Shown: positions 11,904 to 24,984 of the stretch, piece by piece
Position numbering within the stretch: position 1 is the first letter of the stretch
Layout of the letters: each line of letters opens with the position of its first letter
Source of the DNA: Polytrichum commune
Lineage: Eukaryota > Streptophyta > Polytrichopsida > Polytrichales > Polytrichaceae
DNA length: 64,000 nucleotides
Assembly (NCBI GenBank): GCA_950295325.1
Contig: OX485805.1
Span: 30,865,501-30,929,500 of the forward strand
Direction: 5' to 3'
Position numbers and translations under genes: made by a program
The notes under the pieces: generated by a model
What the model saw: only the letters and a program-made list of their open reading frames with translations
Database searches by the model: none
Told to the model about the DNA's origin: nothing

Positions 11904-12945
11904 ATGTCGGGAGGAGCGCCACCCACGCCTAGAAGAGGGAAGATACCTCTTCCTCCATACAAAGGGAAAGGAGACTCAAACATTTACATACAAGAATATG
12001 TCAATATATGTCAAGCCAATCAAGAGGGGACCGATACGGAGAAACTAAGTTTTTTTCCAATAACTCTTAAAAAAAAGGCACTCGAATGGTACATTCAATT
12101 TCCTGAAAATCAATTTTTGAATTGAACCAATATAAAAACAACTTTCATACAATGGTTCTGATCAACCAAATTGGAAGAGGAGATCATCAACAACTTGTCA
12201 CATGTAAAGCAAAATAAAGGAGAATTTGTGGAAGAATTCTATGAACGAGTAATGGTAGCGGCAACTAAAATTCAACCTACACCTGGAGAACAAATTAGAA
12301 AGACTTGGTTTATAAATGGACTAAGGAAGGAGTACGAGAAGTACGTAAACATTTTACCAAGTGATACTTTGGAGGAAGCATTGACTTCTGCACGTAAGAT
12401 AGAGATAGGCAAAATTAAAAAGGAAAGGATGAGAGAAGACGATTCAAGTGGAGAATCAAGTAGCGATTCCGACGAAGATGGACGGAGAAAGAAACAAAAT
12501 GGAAAGGCTAAGAAAGGCCGATATCACTAAGGATGATCTAAAGGCACTTAAACAAGAGATAGAGGAGCTAGCCATCGGTATTCATAAGTTTAGGATGGGT
12601 GTCACTTGCTGAAGATGCCGCAATGAAAGCCATTATGCGAATGAGTGCCAATTGAAAACTTGCTCAAATTGCAATAGTAGTAACCACAATACAAGTGAAT
12701 GTGTGTATGAGAGAAATGATAGGAGAAGACAAGAAAGGAGATATGGAGTAAATCAAGGACAACCACAATTGAACAATAACCGGACAAGGGTTGAGATAGT
12801 GCCTTTGAAGTTTAGAGAAGATGAGAGACCGTGGTTTGGGGAGAATCGGCGAGAGATGAGATACCCCTATCAAGGGAGGGATAAGCAAAAGGGAAAATAT
12901 TTCTTCCATTTATTGACTTATCAGGTCAATAGTCTAATACATTAA
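11904..12945 (+). pseudogene. Ty3/gypsy gag with two zinc knuckles
   Basis: Gag (structural, RNA-packaging) part of an LTR retrotransposon. The first segment reads LPPYKGKGDSNIYIQEYVNI and ALEWYIQFPENQFLN. It continues after stops near 12,123 and 12,160 with FVEEFYERVMVAATKIQP. An acidic and basic low-complexity linker follows (about 12,420-12,530). Two CX2CX4HX4C zinc knuckles come next at 12,609-12,700; the first contains a TGA between its first two Cys codons. The reading frame then fades at about 12,930, before any protease. Reverse transcriptase and integrase of a similar element resume at 18,600, so this is probably the 5' half of the same element, split by a ~5 kb block of other repeats. 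Confidence 0.8.
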
Positions 12946-14852
12946 GATAACATGTAGTCACATCATTAGTTTAGTATGTCTTCTTGGAAATCTCCCTAGC
13001 CTTAATTAGGATCTCCCTACCCTTGATGAATCGATAAGTCGTTTAATCTCCCTAGTTTTTGCTCCTTTCGACTTCGCTTGAACGGTTTGCGGCCAAAGGC
13101 CACGTCAATTATACTTTCATTACTTGTCACATGTTAGAAAAACTACCTTGACACTCTTTGAGATACAAAGGCCATAGTCTCCTCAACTTCCTAAGTTTCG
13201 CATCAAGTATCATCAATGAAGGCTAGTTCATCGAACATTCTCGCCACTGGAATCATTTAGAAGATTTTTTATTGCTTGCACTAAATTTCATTTATGCATG
13301 TTACGGTGGCAAGCAGTAAAATTCACTTCTTGACACATCTTGATTAAAAGTTCCAAATCGTTTCCCTCACCCCCTTTTGTAGTGAAGACGATAACCTTAT
13401 GCTCATTTGAATGTATTGTCATGACACGAGGAGAGATTGCCTTCAACACTGAGGCCTAAGGGCCTTCATATTTCCACATTTAAGCCCTCCACCGATTCAA
13501 TCACTCAACCAATGTAAATAAGTAACTCCACAATTCCATCTGCAGTTACAAGAAAGGATCCAATTTAGTGGACAAACAAATGATCCAGTATGGACACTCT
13601 AGATCACTGCTCAAGAAGAACTGGTGGTTAGTTACAAATGAACTAGTTGAGTTTGACAAATAATTAACCAATTGAAGTTTGAGACTTCAAGAGAATTACC
13701 GATCATTTTAGAGGAATCTACAAAATATACCTCAAATGAATGAAGCAAAACCAGAAGATGTCAACATGTAAACCGATTAGATTTAGCATCACTAGGATTT
13801 TGACCGACTATGCCCAAAAACTTCCCAAGCACTGCTCTGGATGTCCCTTGACTGTTTGAGCCTTCAGTTTATTATCATTTTGTTACAAAAATCTCTCTCT
13901 TCTTGTAATCATCATTCAAAAATTTGGTGCGTATAAATCAATATCTCCCCCTCTTAGAAAGTAACAAGTAATGAAATTAAAGACTCTCATTCTCCCATCG
14001 CAACATATTGAGTTTTAATATCCATGGTAAATTCCACCAGACCATAGTTTGACGCACAAAAACAACTAGGGAATCGTACCTTCCCAGACAATAGCCTTAA
14101 TCAATAATTTAACCTTGTTCTGCAACATGAGGGAAAACTAACCAAGCATGAATTGACTACAACTTAGTGCAGATAAATATGACTTAGGAATCCTTCCTGA
14201 TAAATTTAGACAATCATACCACCCAGCAAATGAACACACAGAGATGACAACAAATTAGGTATCCTCCAATACATTCACCCTGGATTAGCCTTTTATATTA
14301 CTTGACACCATAGACAATGGACATGCAAAGATATCTCCTACATCAAGGTTGTGATTCACAAAATACACCCAACAGTTGACTCACACAATTGTCAAAGTTC
14401 TGGTACCAAAAGAAAACTACGGTCTGGGGCCCTCAACTCATAACTGCCCTCCTTATATCTCTTTCCAACACCTCTACAAATACAAAGGCTCCTACCCAAC
14501 TCCATCAGACTATGGCCCTTGCAATTACTAGTTTTTGATATCTCGGGAGCTTAATCTATTTGCACATGCTAAATTAAGAAAATCTAGTTCATATGAAATC
14601 CTATTCACATTATAATCCTATTTGCATTAAGAGAAGGCAAAAAATCAATATCACATAGCCCCCTACTAAAATTGTTGTTGGTCCTTCAACAACCTAATGT
14701 CTTCTTTGTCTTTGGGAAAAATTTGGTTGAATTGTAGTGCCCTCCTCATCAGTTCGCTTGAGGTCTTTGGTCTCTACCTTGTCAATCGCTCTTCGCAGGT
14801 CCTCATCTCCCGCCACTGCTTGAGGTGCATTAAGCCTCTGCCAACGAAGAAA
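12946..14852. other. Inserted non-coding repeat sequence
   Basis: No convincing gene. The part from 13,610 to 13,860 is a copy of a dispersed repeat also found near 44,330-44,440 (inverted), 48,700-48,860 and 49,771-50,035; the shared text includes 'ggttgagtttgagaaataac'-type and 'gaccgattatgcccaaaaa'-type phrases. The whole block interrupts the plus-strand gypsy element. Confidence 0.55.
13610..13860 (+). repeat. Dispersed repeat, copy 1 of 4
   Basis: This copy aligns by eye with 49,771-50,035. Both have 'agttgagtttga' early, then 'atacctcaaat', and end near 'gcccaaaaa' before 'actgctctgg'/'acgctgaact'. Partial copies lie at 48,700-48,860 and, inverted, at 44,330-44,440. No coding capacity and no terminal repeats were recognised, so the class of element is unknown. 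Confidence 0.6.
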
Positions 14853-17485
14853 TCACTCAAACATGGTTGCTCTCGTATGCGGGAACTCATTGATCAAACA
14901 TTTATGTGCTTGTGCAATAAAATGACTGATGGCCATTGTCTCAATCAACCTAACCCATCTCATAGGTCGATATTGTAATTTTAGCAGCAACCAAAATTCA
15001 TGATGACTCTCCGAAAACTGGTTCACGTCAATTGTCACGTGCCATTGACCACACCTGTTTGCAATTATGTTTGAAAAAACAACTGCCCGGTAATAGACAG
15101 GGTCTAAATGGTGAATATGATTCTCAAAAAACGTCTTGTAGGTCAATTGACATTCGGCACTTGTAGACTTGGGTCCTTGTATTAAGGGCTAGTTATATTT
15201 TACATTTGAAAGTGTGGCTCCTAGACTCCACTTGTAGCGGCGTAGGCAAGAACAAAAGTTGGGGTGAAGTGCCATCGCTAGAGGCGGATCCACATACCAT
15301 TGCCTTGAAATCTTGCGGTAATGTATATCCGCAGGCACATTCTCGGTCCAAGACAATCCATAGTCCTCCAACAACCAAGATATGGCCTTCCAAGTTGGTA
15401 CATGTTCTTCTTCGGGATGATCAAACATCTTAGCATACTGACCTAGGTGCCTTAGAGTGAGGAGACTACCTTCGATGGGCAATTTAGCAAAATAAGAAGA
15501 AGAAAAAGAAGGAGGAGGTAAGTCCACCTGCACTTAGCTTTGAAGGTTAAGCAAAGGGCGTTTTTGAGTTGTGATATCATGTACATATCTTTCTAATCTA
15601 CTGACCGATCTCTTATGTTGAAACAAATAATGAGACCCTGATATATCAAAACTAGGATATGTCGAAATCCTCTGATTATTTGCAGCCATAACCTGAGACA
15701 AAAATTCAGGATCCCGGAGTTGGCTTAGTAAATCATGTAGTACACCTTGCCATCCAGTCAAATGTCCCCATAAAAACTGGTAAAACTGTGAGGAGACTTG
15801 GGTCCCATAATCTTGCCAATTAGTTAATTTTTTCTCTATTTGCTCCAATAATTGGTACCGGATGAGCCACTGTCGCTCTAGTCCTATATAATGTAACAAA
15901 ATTTTGGCTCCTATATCTCCCATAATCATGAAAGGAGAGTGCGGATCTGACAAATTGAGATGTTTTCTTGCCAAAATTTCTGCCAAAAGATTCTCCACAC
16001 CCCACTCCTCACATTGTCGCCATAGCTGTAGAAAATGATTGTGGTCTATCCACACTCCTCGACTTGTCCACTTGCTAGGAAAAATAGATCCCTCTTGTTC
16101 TTGTACATCTGGAACAACTCCTTAGGTGTTGTCCCCTTATTCTCCCATTTCCACAGATTGACATCCACCTTCTTTGGTAGAAATGTAGGATTAACATAAT
16201 TTGTAATGGTTGAGGTAAATGAAGGTTGGCCCTGGATTCTGATTCGGTTGACCATAGTTTTTTTGTTGTTCTAGTTCAACTTCTTGTGCATTTAGACTCT
16301 CCTGATGGCGGTGATTCTCGATAGTTAATTGTCTAACATGCTCTTGGCAAGCCTCGAGTTGATCTTGGAGCATCTCCCTCAACTGCACCTATTGTTGGAG
16401 GGCTTGAAGCTCTCTGTCCTTCTCAGTCAATAGACTTTGACATGCAGCTAGCTCATTGTGATATTTCTCAGCTGCTACTAGGCTTTCCATTTTTTCTTTC
16501 ATGGCATGTGCTTAGTCATGCAAATTTTTCACATTTTCTGTTTGACAGCTTATTAAAGCTTCATTTTTTTCCAAGAGTTGCTCCTACTTCTCATTGGCTA
16601 TCTTCTGAACTATCTGTAATTGGGCCTTCAACGGATAATTCTCAGCATACAATCCTTCCAGCTTCTTCGAGCTAGACAATGGACTATGAGTGGAGGTTGA
16701 GGTGGAAGACACAACTACAACATCAACATGCAGGGGCAATTCTTGACAATAGACTGTTATATAAAACGCTATGTAAAGTTCCAAGGTTTTGGGATTTCCT
16801 AGTAGGCGCCTCGTAATCTCGTCACCCATATTTTGTTGTACAATTTGGGCCCAGTTAACTTTCTTTCCTTCCCATGTAAGCATTGCAACTACTATAATCT
16901 TTTGAAATATAATATCCTTCTAGGGTCGGAAAACCATATAATCATTCACGAATTTGAGCCATGATCTCTAGTGGTGTTTAGTTTTATCAAACTGGCAACC
17001 CTTGGGTGATTGAGGGAACTCCCCCTCGAACATGTTCTCGTGATGTTTCTTCGTTAGCCCAGGCAACTGGTCCCAGGCCAAACCATCACCGGGCAACCTC
17101 AACAATCTGCCCACAGTCTTGACTGAAAAGTCTATTGTCCTTCCATTTACCTAGGCAATTTCAATGCTCATTGAATGCGTTTTCACGAACTCAATGACCT
17201 CCCCAGTGTAGGCCAACCCTGTTATGCTCTATATCCAACATACATAGTAAAAAATTCCAGCTTTCTCCAATTTCACCTTGTTAGCTTTCCATATCGTCTT
17301 CATGGCCATCGTAATGGGTGGCAAAACCATTGGCTTAAAGACAAATTTGGTGTTGCCTCTTGGTCTTTCTCATCCTTGGTTGTTGCATAACTTAAGAAGG
17401 TCATGATTTCTTGAGTTACCAAGTTAGTGTAAGTTACTAACGACAACCTATAGTTTGTAATGTCTGCGGTCCCAATCATGTCCAT
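14853..17485 (-). pseudogene. Long decayed ORF of unknown family
   Basis: Six minus-strand open segments line up over 2.6 kb, most in a single frame (16,883-16,584; 16,388-16,191; 16,055-15,534; 15,533-15,189; 15,146-14,853), separated only by stops or short gaps. Upstream, 17,485 to 16,900 reads as a related N-terminal region with several stops and frame changes. The protein would be about 800 residues. Landmarks are TWEGKKVNWAQIVQQNMGDE, a Glu/Gln-rich coiled-coil-like region (DQLEACQEHVRQLTIENHRH), and a Trp-rich C-terminal half (WKAISWLLEDYGLSW). The N-terminal part resembles in general layout the plant transposon-associated gag-like proteins, but I do not recognise the family. It sits inside the split gypsy element, on the opposite strand. 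Confidence 0.5.
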
Positions 17486-18061
17486 AGACGTAGTCCCACA
17501 ATCAATTGACTTAAGCCAGATGCACTAAAGAGGAATCAGGAAACTGTTACCACTCCATACCCTTGTGTAAAGACTATCTAGACCTCCCTTTAACAATTTA
17601 AGTATCCTCTCAAAGGTTTTATCCGTATAATGCTAACCCATGTACCTAAGACAATTTTTCAATTCACCAGATTTCTGGTTGGATCATCCTTAAGGAGTTT
17701 TTGTACTAATTCTTTATTTATTTGGACTTTTCTCTTGAACGATATTCCTAAGATCTCTCAAAATCCACTCACCACAACAAACAATTGTTCTAATACTTTT
17801 CCATTTAGGGGAAATTCTCTTCTCTTTAACAAATACCTTTTTAACTCTTCAATATTCACTCAGGAGTGATATCGGGAGGATAGCTTCTGCTCTTGTTATT
17901 TTCACTCAACATTTTGAAATCTCTCGTACTCTTCGTCTTACACTTGATTGGGAATCCATATTAAAGGATGAAGAAGAGCAAGTACCCCTTCAAGCTTTTC
18001 CGAGCTTACACCACATAGTCGATGTGGAACTTGATGGATTAAAACAACTATATGAAGTTGA
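17486..18061. other. Junction between inserted block and gypsy pol
   Basis: 17,486-17,880 has no convincing frame. From about 17,880 a short plus-strand stretch looks coding (ALVIFTQHFEISRTLRLTLD, then an acidic segment to 18,085). It could be the part of the gypsy polyprotein between protease and reverse transcriptase. The class is uncertain. Confidence 0.35.
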
Positions 18062-20665
18062 TTGCAATATAGTCAAGGAGAAAACATGAAGAATATCAAC
18101 ACTATGGCATCATTCAAAGAAGAACCAAAAATGAATGTAAAAAAGAAGGGGAAACAAGTTTCTAAACTCAAAGAAGGAACTTCAAAGCAAAAGGAAGACA
18201 TGGGAGAAAAACCGGTCTATCCATCTCATTTTTATAAAATGAAGGAAGGAGAGCAGGCAATCGACAAAACATCAACATCCGAAGTAATTAAGGGAAAGAC
18301 AATTGCGGGATGGATCATTGAAGATGAAGATATGATAAAGGATATTAGCCTTGGAACAATGGAAGATCCCAAAATGGTACGAATAGGAAGGGAACTTGAC
18401 CCTGCCTATGAGGAACAAATAATCAAAATACCAAGGGATTACAAAGATGTATTTGCATGGACGTACAAGGATAAGAAGGCAAATCACCTCACATTTGTGA
18501 ACACAAGATGGAACTCAAACCTAATACCAAGCCGATCAAGCATAGTAGATATCAAATGAATCCGAATTATGCGGTGAAGGTGAAAGAGGAGATCGATAAA
18601 TTATTCAAAGCATGAATGGATAAAGCGGAATGGCTCTCACCTATAGTAATAGTACCAAAAAAAAATGAAAAGTTGAGAGTGTGTGTGAATTATCTGAAAC
18701 TTAATGGAATGATAGAATATGACCCATTTCCATTACATTCACGGAGAAGATCCTTGAAACAATAGCCAGACATGAAATGTTGTCACTACTAGACGGGTTT
18801 AGTGGCTACAACCAAGTAAGGGTCGCACCAAAAGACCAACAAAAAACATGTTTCATTACAGAATGGGGAGCTTATTCTACTAGAGTAATGTCTTTTGGAC
18901 TAATAAGCGAACCATCTACTTTCCAAAGAGGAGTAATGACAATATTCTTGGAGTTTTTAAATGACTTTATGAAAATGTTTTTGGACGATTTTAGTATGTA
19001 TGGGACAAGGGCGGATGATATCAAACACCTTAAGCTTTGTCTTCAACGATGTAGAGAATGTGGATTAAGTCTTAATTCCGAGAAATGTATGATTTGCGTG
19101 AGCTTGGGGAGACTTCTCGGTCACGTGGTGTGCAAGGAGGGATTATTGATAGATCCCAAAAAGATCTCCATGATACAAAACTTACCACCACCAACCAACG
19201 TCAAGAGTCTACGAGCTTTCTTAGGCTCGGTAACATACCATAGGCGATTTATATGGATGTTCACAATAATAACAAGGCCTCTTTATGCGCTCCTCAAAAA
19301 TGATGAAGCATTTAAATGAACAACGGCATGCCAACAAACATTTGAGCTAGTCAAGAGACTTCTAACTACGACACCAATATTAGTAGCTCCGAATTGGTCA
19401 ATGGAATTCCATGTCCATGGTGATGCATCAAATATAGGCATTGGAGCGGTACTAGCGCAAAATGTGAACGGGAAGATCGACTCGCCAATATACTATGCAA
19501 GCCGGTTACTAAGTCATGCCCACGGAAGTATTCCAAAGATGGAGACTGGAATTTATTGGTCCAATAAATCCTCTAGCCAAAAATGCCAAAAAATAGATTT
19601 ATCATTACCACTACAAATTACATCACCAAGTGGGTGGAAGCTAGGGCACTTAAAGATAGCATTGCGGCATCCACTGCAAAATTCATTTTCGAGGAGATCG
19701 CCACTAAATTTGGATGTCCAATTGAATTGGTGAGTGACCAAGGAAACCATCTTTTAAATGAGACCATACAAATTTTAACCATGACATTTATGATCTTACA
19801 TCGTAAATCAACAACATACTACCTTCAAGCAAATGGACAAGCGGAGAGTATCAACAAGGTAATTAAGGCAACACTTACTAAAATGGTAAATGCAAATCGC
19901 ACATATTGGGACACCAAATTACATGTTGCTTTATGGGCCTACCAAACGGCCTACAAAGTCACTACCAAGCATACCCCATTTTCACTAGTGTTTGGAACAA
20001 AAGCTTTGCTTCCTATTACATTTATCTTCTACGAAGAAGAATTACCACGAAGTCAAGAAGTCCACCATGTTTTACAAAAGAGAATGGAACAATTAAAGAT
20101 TTTTGACTTAACTCGCTTCGAAGCATAACATAATATGGAACGTACCCAAACTATGAGGAAAATGAGATAAGAGAAAACATCAATGGGAGAAAAGGCTTGC
20201 AAATATTGCAAGAGACACTCTAATCATATTAAAAGGGAAAGTGACGAAGTCAACCAAGGAGAAGGGGAATTAAAGGGAAACAAGATTCCCAAATGTTACA
20301 AAGGACAAAAGATTTTGTGGTATCAACGGATGAGCAAACTTGGTCCATGCAAATTTAGAATAAGATGGAGTGGACCATACATAATCAAGGAGATCTATAA
20401 CAACAACACTATGGATGTGATCACTTTACAAGGAGAAAACCTTGGAAGGGTAAATATGAGCAAAATTAAACCCTACCACGAGCCCCTAGAAGCAAATACA
20501 TATGTTTTGGAAGTTAGGGAAACGAATGGATCTTGTGCAGGAGAACCTTTGTACCAAGACACCAACTACCACAATGGAGTATCGATTTATTCATACAAGA
20601 AGGAGAAACAATGGAAAGAAACAAGGGACTTGGTGCACATGAGAAATCCCGAGCCTTGGCGCTAG
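18062..20665 (+). pseudogene. Ty3/gypsy pol remnant with internal deletion
   Basis: Polyprotein of an LTR retrotransposon (reverse transcription and chromosomal insertion). In order: pre-RT linker (18,062-18,559); reverse transcriptase with EWLSPIVIVPKKN, LLDGFSGYNQV and the active-site FLDDFSMYG (about 18,630-19,260); start of RNase H with HGDASNIGIGAVLAQ and YASRLLSHAHGS (19,401-19,527); integrase core with TKWVEAR, ELVSDQGN and YYLQANGQAESIN (19,530-20,128); and the C-terminal integrase region with KLGPCKFRIRWSGPY and GRVNMSKIKPYHE (20,183-20,490). Near 19,528 the RNase H frame passes straight into the start of integrase (RWRLEFIGPINP in another frame), so the rest of RNase H and the HHCC zinc domain are missing. 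The first catalytic Asp of integrase appears as Asn (TTTNYITKW). Several stops and frame changes also show it is dead. Confidence 0.88.
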
Positions 20666-20965
20666 CAGCTAGCGATAAGGCGGCTCGTGGGTAATCCCGA
20701 GCCTTGGTCACTAGCCACTAGCGCCAAGGCGGCCCATGGGTTGGCTACGTGAGACCTCACGAGTATTGTGTGTTTGTACGGTCCAAGCTTGTGAGAAACC
20801 GGGCTCACCTTGCAAGTGGCTTATGTTGGTGAGCTAAGGACTTAGCTATGCGCGGGGCATGTGGGACGTAACGACGAGTGACGTTACAGTGAGCACTTCC
20901 AAAACATCCCAATGAAGGGTCTTGATTGGGATAGTCTGGATGCCGCCTTCGAACACCTGTCCCAA
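20666..20965. other. GC-rich repeat-like block after gypsy pol
   Basis: A GC-rich block with the phrase 'cccgagccttgg' twice (20,648 and 20,696) and several GCTAGC/AGCGCTAG-like inverted motifs. From its position after the integrase it may be 3' untranslated or LTR sequence of the gypsy element. I did not find a matching 5' LTR. Confidence 0.4.
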
Positions 20966-23419
20966 CCATCTTCTTTTTCATGAAGCCATTTTCAATTTTT
21001 GGTCATGTATAGAACTCCATATTTTATGAAATTGTTGCAATTATTACGCTACGTAGTGTACAATGAATATGTTAGAAGTGTTATTGAAGGATTTGCTCTT
21101 CACATATTTTGTTCATTTTTCCTAATTTCAATTGAGAGTGGATCAAACTCTTTTTTATTATTACTACTTGTCTCCAATATTTTCATCAATTATGTCTGTT
21201 GTTTCTATTTTGTGATTGCTGACCCAAAGGGTGTGCTAAACGTCAAAGTACATTTTGCTTGATCTCCATAGCTTTATTCTGACATCATGATGTTTGTATT
21301 CCTCACTTACTTAATTCTACTTTTGCTCACATTTTATTCTATAATAAACATTCATAGAGTACTTCCATATAGGTTGTAGATGTCTAGGGCATTGGCAAAA
21401 TGTATAGGTAAACGTAAAGCATCTGGGCTTGACGTTGAAGATTATGAGGACTTGTTTGATACTTGGATGGTGACCTTACATTGCAATTTGCCTATGAACA
21501 AGAAAGAAAAATATCTGAAAGAATGATGTGTGATCTTTAAAAGAGGTCATCAAAAGCTCTAGCTGAAAAAAAAAGAAAAAAGAAAAAAAAGTGGTCTACC
21601 AAGCAAGTCTCATGGAGAGGCGATACAATGAGCTAAAGAATGCTCATCTTAAGATTTTATTTTTTATTTTTTATTTTTCTTTGGAAAAAAAATATTTTTT
21701 GGCCAAGTTCACTGTGAAATTTGGGAGGTTGCAAGCTTGAGTGGTTGAGCTTGAAAGAGATTTATGATGCATTTTGCATGAAATATTTTAGGATTTATTA
21801 TGCAATATGTAATGTTGCTTGAAAGAAAATAAATTTGATTTTAGGGTCTAGGAAGCTGAAGAGTTTGTCTGCCACAGTAAGGTAGATGGCTCTTAACTAG
21901 CTCATTTTTCTAATCAAACCCCTATATTTGATTTGCATGTGCTTTGGTGAGGATTAAAGAGAAAACATCATAAACACATATGTTTAAAAGAGATTGGACT
22001 ACAATTTCAAATATTAACAACTACTCTACACTCAATAGGGACCACAATTATGGGGACCTACATAACATTGTTCAGCTGCTATCAACCGTTCCATTCTAAT
22101 AATATTGAGTGACAACATTTCACTCAAAAATCACTCATTTATCAATCTAAATCTACTTACAGACAAATATCCATAAGGTATAATTTTAGCACCTTACATG
22201 ACTTATTCCCGGCTGCACCCAACATGGTCACTTAGTTGAATAATGCTATGTATGTAATCAATTAAGAAATCAACATATATGCACTTCTGATAACCATGAC
22301 TACATAAGGGGAGGGCCAATTTTCAATTTGGTTGTTGTAGATGATTCATCTTAGATTTGCAAATACGACACCAATTATTTTGTGTAAATCTAATATGTGA
22401 AAGTTGTAGAACATGAAAAATGAACCAAGTAACACTCACATATCTTAAGGTCTGTAGTCCTAAAGTGACATGTGGTCTTAAATGGGTTGCAACACACAAT
22501 TAGATATTGAAGTTTGAAATGTAGATATCTAAAAGAAAACTACTTAAGAAAATCTATGAGCAACACTTCAAGAATTCATAAGGTATTCACCTTCATTTGA
22601 AAAATACAAGACCAACTCTCATGCTTCTCATTTGGATTTGCTAATGTTTTCATGTAAGTTTTTTTGGATTGTTGGACCCCTGCATATGTTGCAATGTTGG
22701 AAGTGTCCACTTTAGGCACACTTACCTTAATGAGAGTACCTTAATGAATAGTTTTTTGAAGGGCCCACCTCATTGCACATATGTGTTGTGGTAGCTCCTT
22801 GGTTAGCACACACATATGGAATGGAATTGTGTCTGTATCCTATTGTGCAACCACCCCCTCATCTCAACCTCAAGGTTCATTGTTGTAGGTGGATTTGTTT
22901 TCACAAATGTTGTATTTTGGAGTTAACACTTTGAGTTCCATTAATTTGGAGTGTAGAGTGATGACTTTAAGCATACACTCATATCCACATGTCACTCTGG
23001 TTAGCATCACCATCCTAGAAAGTATCATGTTCAATTTTCTAACACATCCATGTTGTAAGCTTGGACAACTATCATGGTATTTCCACATGACCTCACAGAT
23101 GGGAACCCTAGGGCATTACTCCCAACTCTCAACTTCATTGTTGACTTTTTCTTTTCTTTAATGAAGGGCGCACATATATGCAATCAAGTTTCTTTCCAAA
23201 CATGTTGCCTCTTCACTCATGGGTTTCAAGCATGAAAATTGTTATTTATGGGCACCATTTCTAAGCAATAATTATTTTCCTCGGACATACAAAGAAAAAT
23301 GAAACCTTGTCCATCTTGCTTAAAAAAAATACATACACAAAAAAAGTTTAGGAAGTGTCTTTGAAATTTCTTCCGCCGTCATAGAGCACCCTACGACCAC
23401 AAACACACAGCCCATGTTT
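20966..23419. other. AT-rich intergenic, no supportable gene
   Basis: Short frames only. 21,380-21,526 encodes 48 residues from an ATG (SGLDVEDYEDLFDTWM) with no recognised family. 21,541-21,700 is poly-purine and poly-T. 21,930-22,060 shares text with 25,735-25,860 ('agagattggactac' and flanks), a dispersed repeat. The phrase AAGGTAGATGG at 21,880 recurs near 24,457 and, without its first A's context, at 33,539. Confidence 0.5.
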
Positions 23420-23975
23420 CATGAGCCTCGTCATGAAATAGTTTTCTCATTTCGTCAGAATGGTGGACACATAGAAGTTTGCACTCACGCATGTCCAAAT
23501 CCCAACATTACATGCGCAACCAACAACACGAAAACGCTCAACCAACAAAATGTTGATCGACCCTATCCAAAGCGTTGCCGATGTCATCAAGAGCCTAATT
23601 TCGTCCGCCGTAAAGGCTGGACACATGGAAGTTTGCGCTTACGTATGTCCAACTCCCAACATGACATGCGCAACCAACAACATGAAAACGCTCGACCAAC
23701 ACAATAAATGTTGATCGATCGATCCCACCCAAAGCGTTGCTGATGTCATCAAAGTCTAATTCCGCCCGCCATAAAAGCTGGGCACATGCAAGCATGTCCT
23801 TACTCAAGTTCGAAACCCAACGTGCCACGTGCAACCAACAACATGAAAACGCTCGAGCAGCAAAACGTTGGCTAGTCTCACGCAATCTGATCTCTATTGC
23901 TGGAATGGCCGGCACATGGAAGTCTGCTCTTACTCATATATGTCCAGAGCCCAACATGTCGCGAAGGAGAAAAAC
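23420..23975. repeat. Tandem array, four units of 130-162 bp
   Basis: The landmark GGACACAT(A/G)GAAGTTTGC or its variant GGCACATGGAAGTCTGC occurs at about 23,465, 23,619, 23,781 and 23,911, giving unit lengths of 154, 162 and 130 bp. Each unit also carries 'gcgcaaccaacaacatgaaaacgc'-type text and 'aaagcgttgc'. Units are about 75-85 percent alike by eye. Overlapping frames on both strands here are by-products of the repeat. Confidence 0.85.
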
Positions 23976-24984
23976 AAGCACCTGCTGCCAGTGGCTCACT
24001 CAACGCCATCATCATGCAAGTAGGGACCAGTAACATAAGTACTGGGCCACAAAGGAAGATACCTAACTTCAAGCGCAGGCTGCTCAGAGCGAGGCTCAAC
24101 TAAAATAATTATCATAACGATGGATGCCCGCGATCGACCTCTGGACTTGATTTGTACACAACACATGGGCCCTGCCACCACCATCAGTATGTCTATGTAC
24201 CATCGATGCCTAAGAGTGAGTACTTCCATTAAGTAAGCAATGTCCCGTGTCGGCCTTCTGTGGCCACTTTCTCGGTTGGACGCCTATGTTGAGTGACATA
24301 TATATATATATATAGCAAGGCTAGTTGTATTCAACAACAGACACCGAATACAGCATGTGTTATGAAGAGAGATTAGAATGTCAACAAGTCAAAGACATAG
24401 CCATCATTTCAGATCTAGTGGTGAACGCACTTGCGAGGGCCTTTGTGATCGTTTAAGGTAGATGGATCTTAAACGGCTGGTCTTTTTGATTAGTACAAGA
24501 TGGTTTGCGAATCTAAATTGAGGCCGTAGCAACTTTCCTTGTAGTTTTCGGAACCTGTATTTATGCGTTCTGAAAGAGAATATTCTCGTGCTCATTAAAT
24601 AACAGTGTAGGTCTCTCCAATTATGTTGGTTATTGAGTCTAGAATGGTTAATAGGATTTGAGCATGATACCCGATTTCTTTTAGACACGTGTCTTTTTGG
24701 TAAGCGTTCTTGGATGCACAATCAACCAAACAATACTCAAATAGAGTAGGCATGCCCATATCCAATAGTTTAAGCAACTTGGCATCAATGTAGTACAAGT
24801 GAGGTATTGGAGTGATTTTTCACAACCCTAGCAATTGATATCACAACATTTAACAAAACATCACAACTTATCTCCAAGTTTTGAAATTATTATAAGTTTT
24901 CAAAGGCAAGGTTATCTCCCAACCTATAGTCACAACATAGGTCGACCTATTTCCAATAACAAGGAGTCAAAAACTTGAGTACAA
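23976..24984. other. Intergenic, simple repeat only
   Basis: No supportable gene. An (AT)n run lies at 24,297-24,314. The phrase AAGGTAGATGG at about 24,457 is shared with 21,880. Frames on the minus strand at 24,404-24,798 overlap and show no domain. Confidence 0.5.

Noticed and set aside
10560-20960. A matched LTR pair for the plus-strand gypsy element
   Set aside because: The GC-rich blocks at 10,540-11,200 and 20,650-20,960 do not align with each other by eye.
21380-21526. 48-codon ORF starting MSRALAKCIGKRKASGLD
   Set aside because: Too short, no recognised family and no neighbouring exons. Left unassigned.
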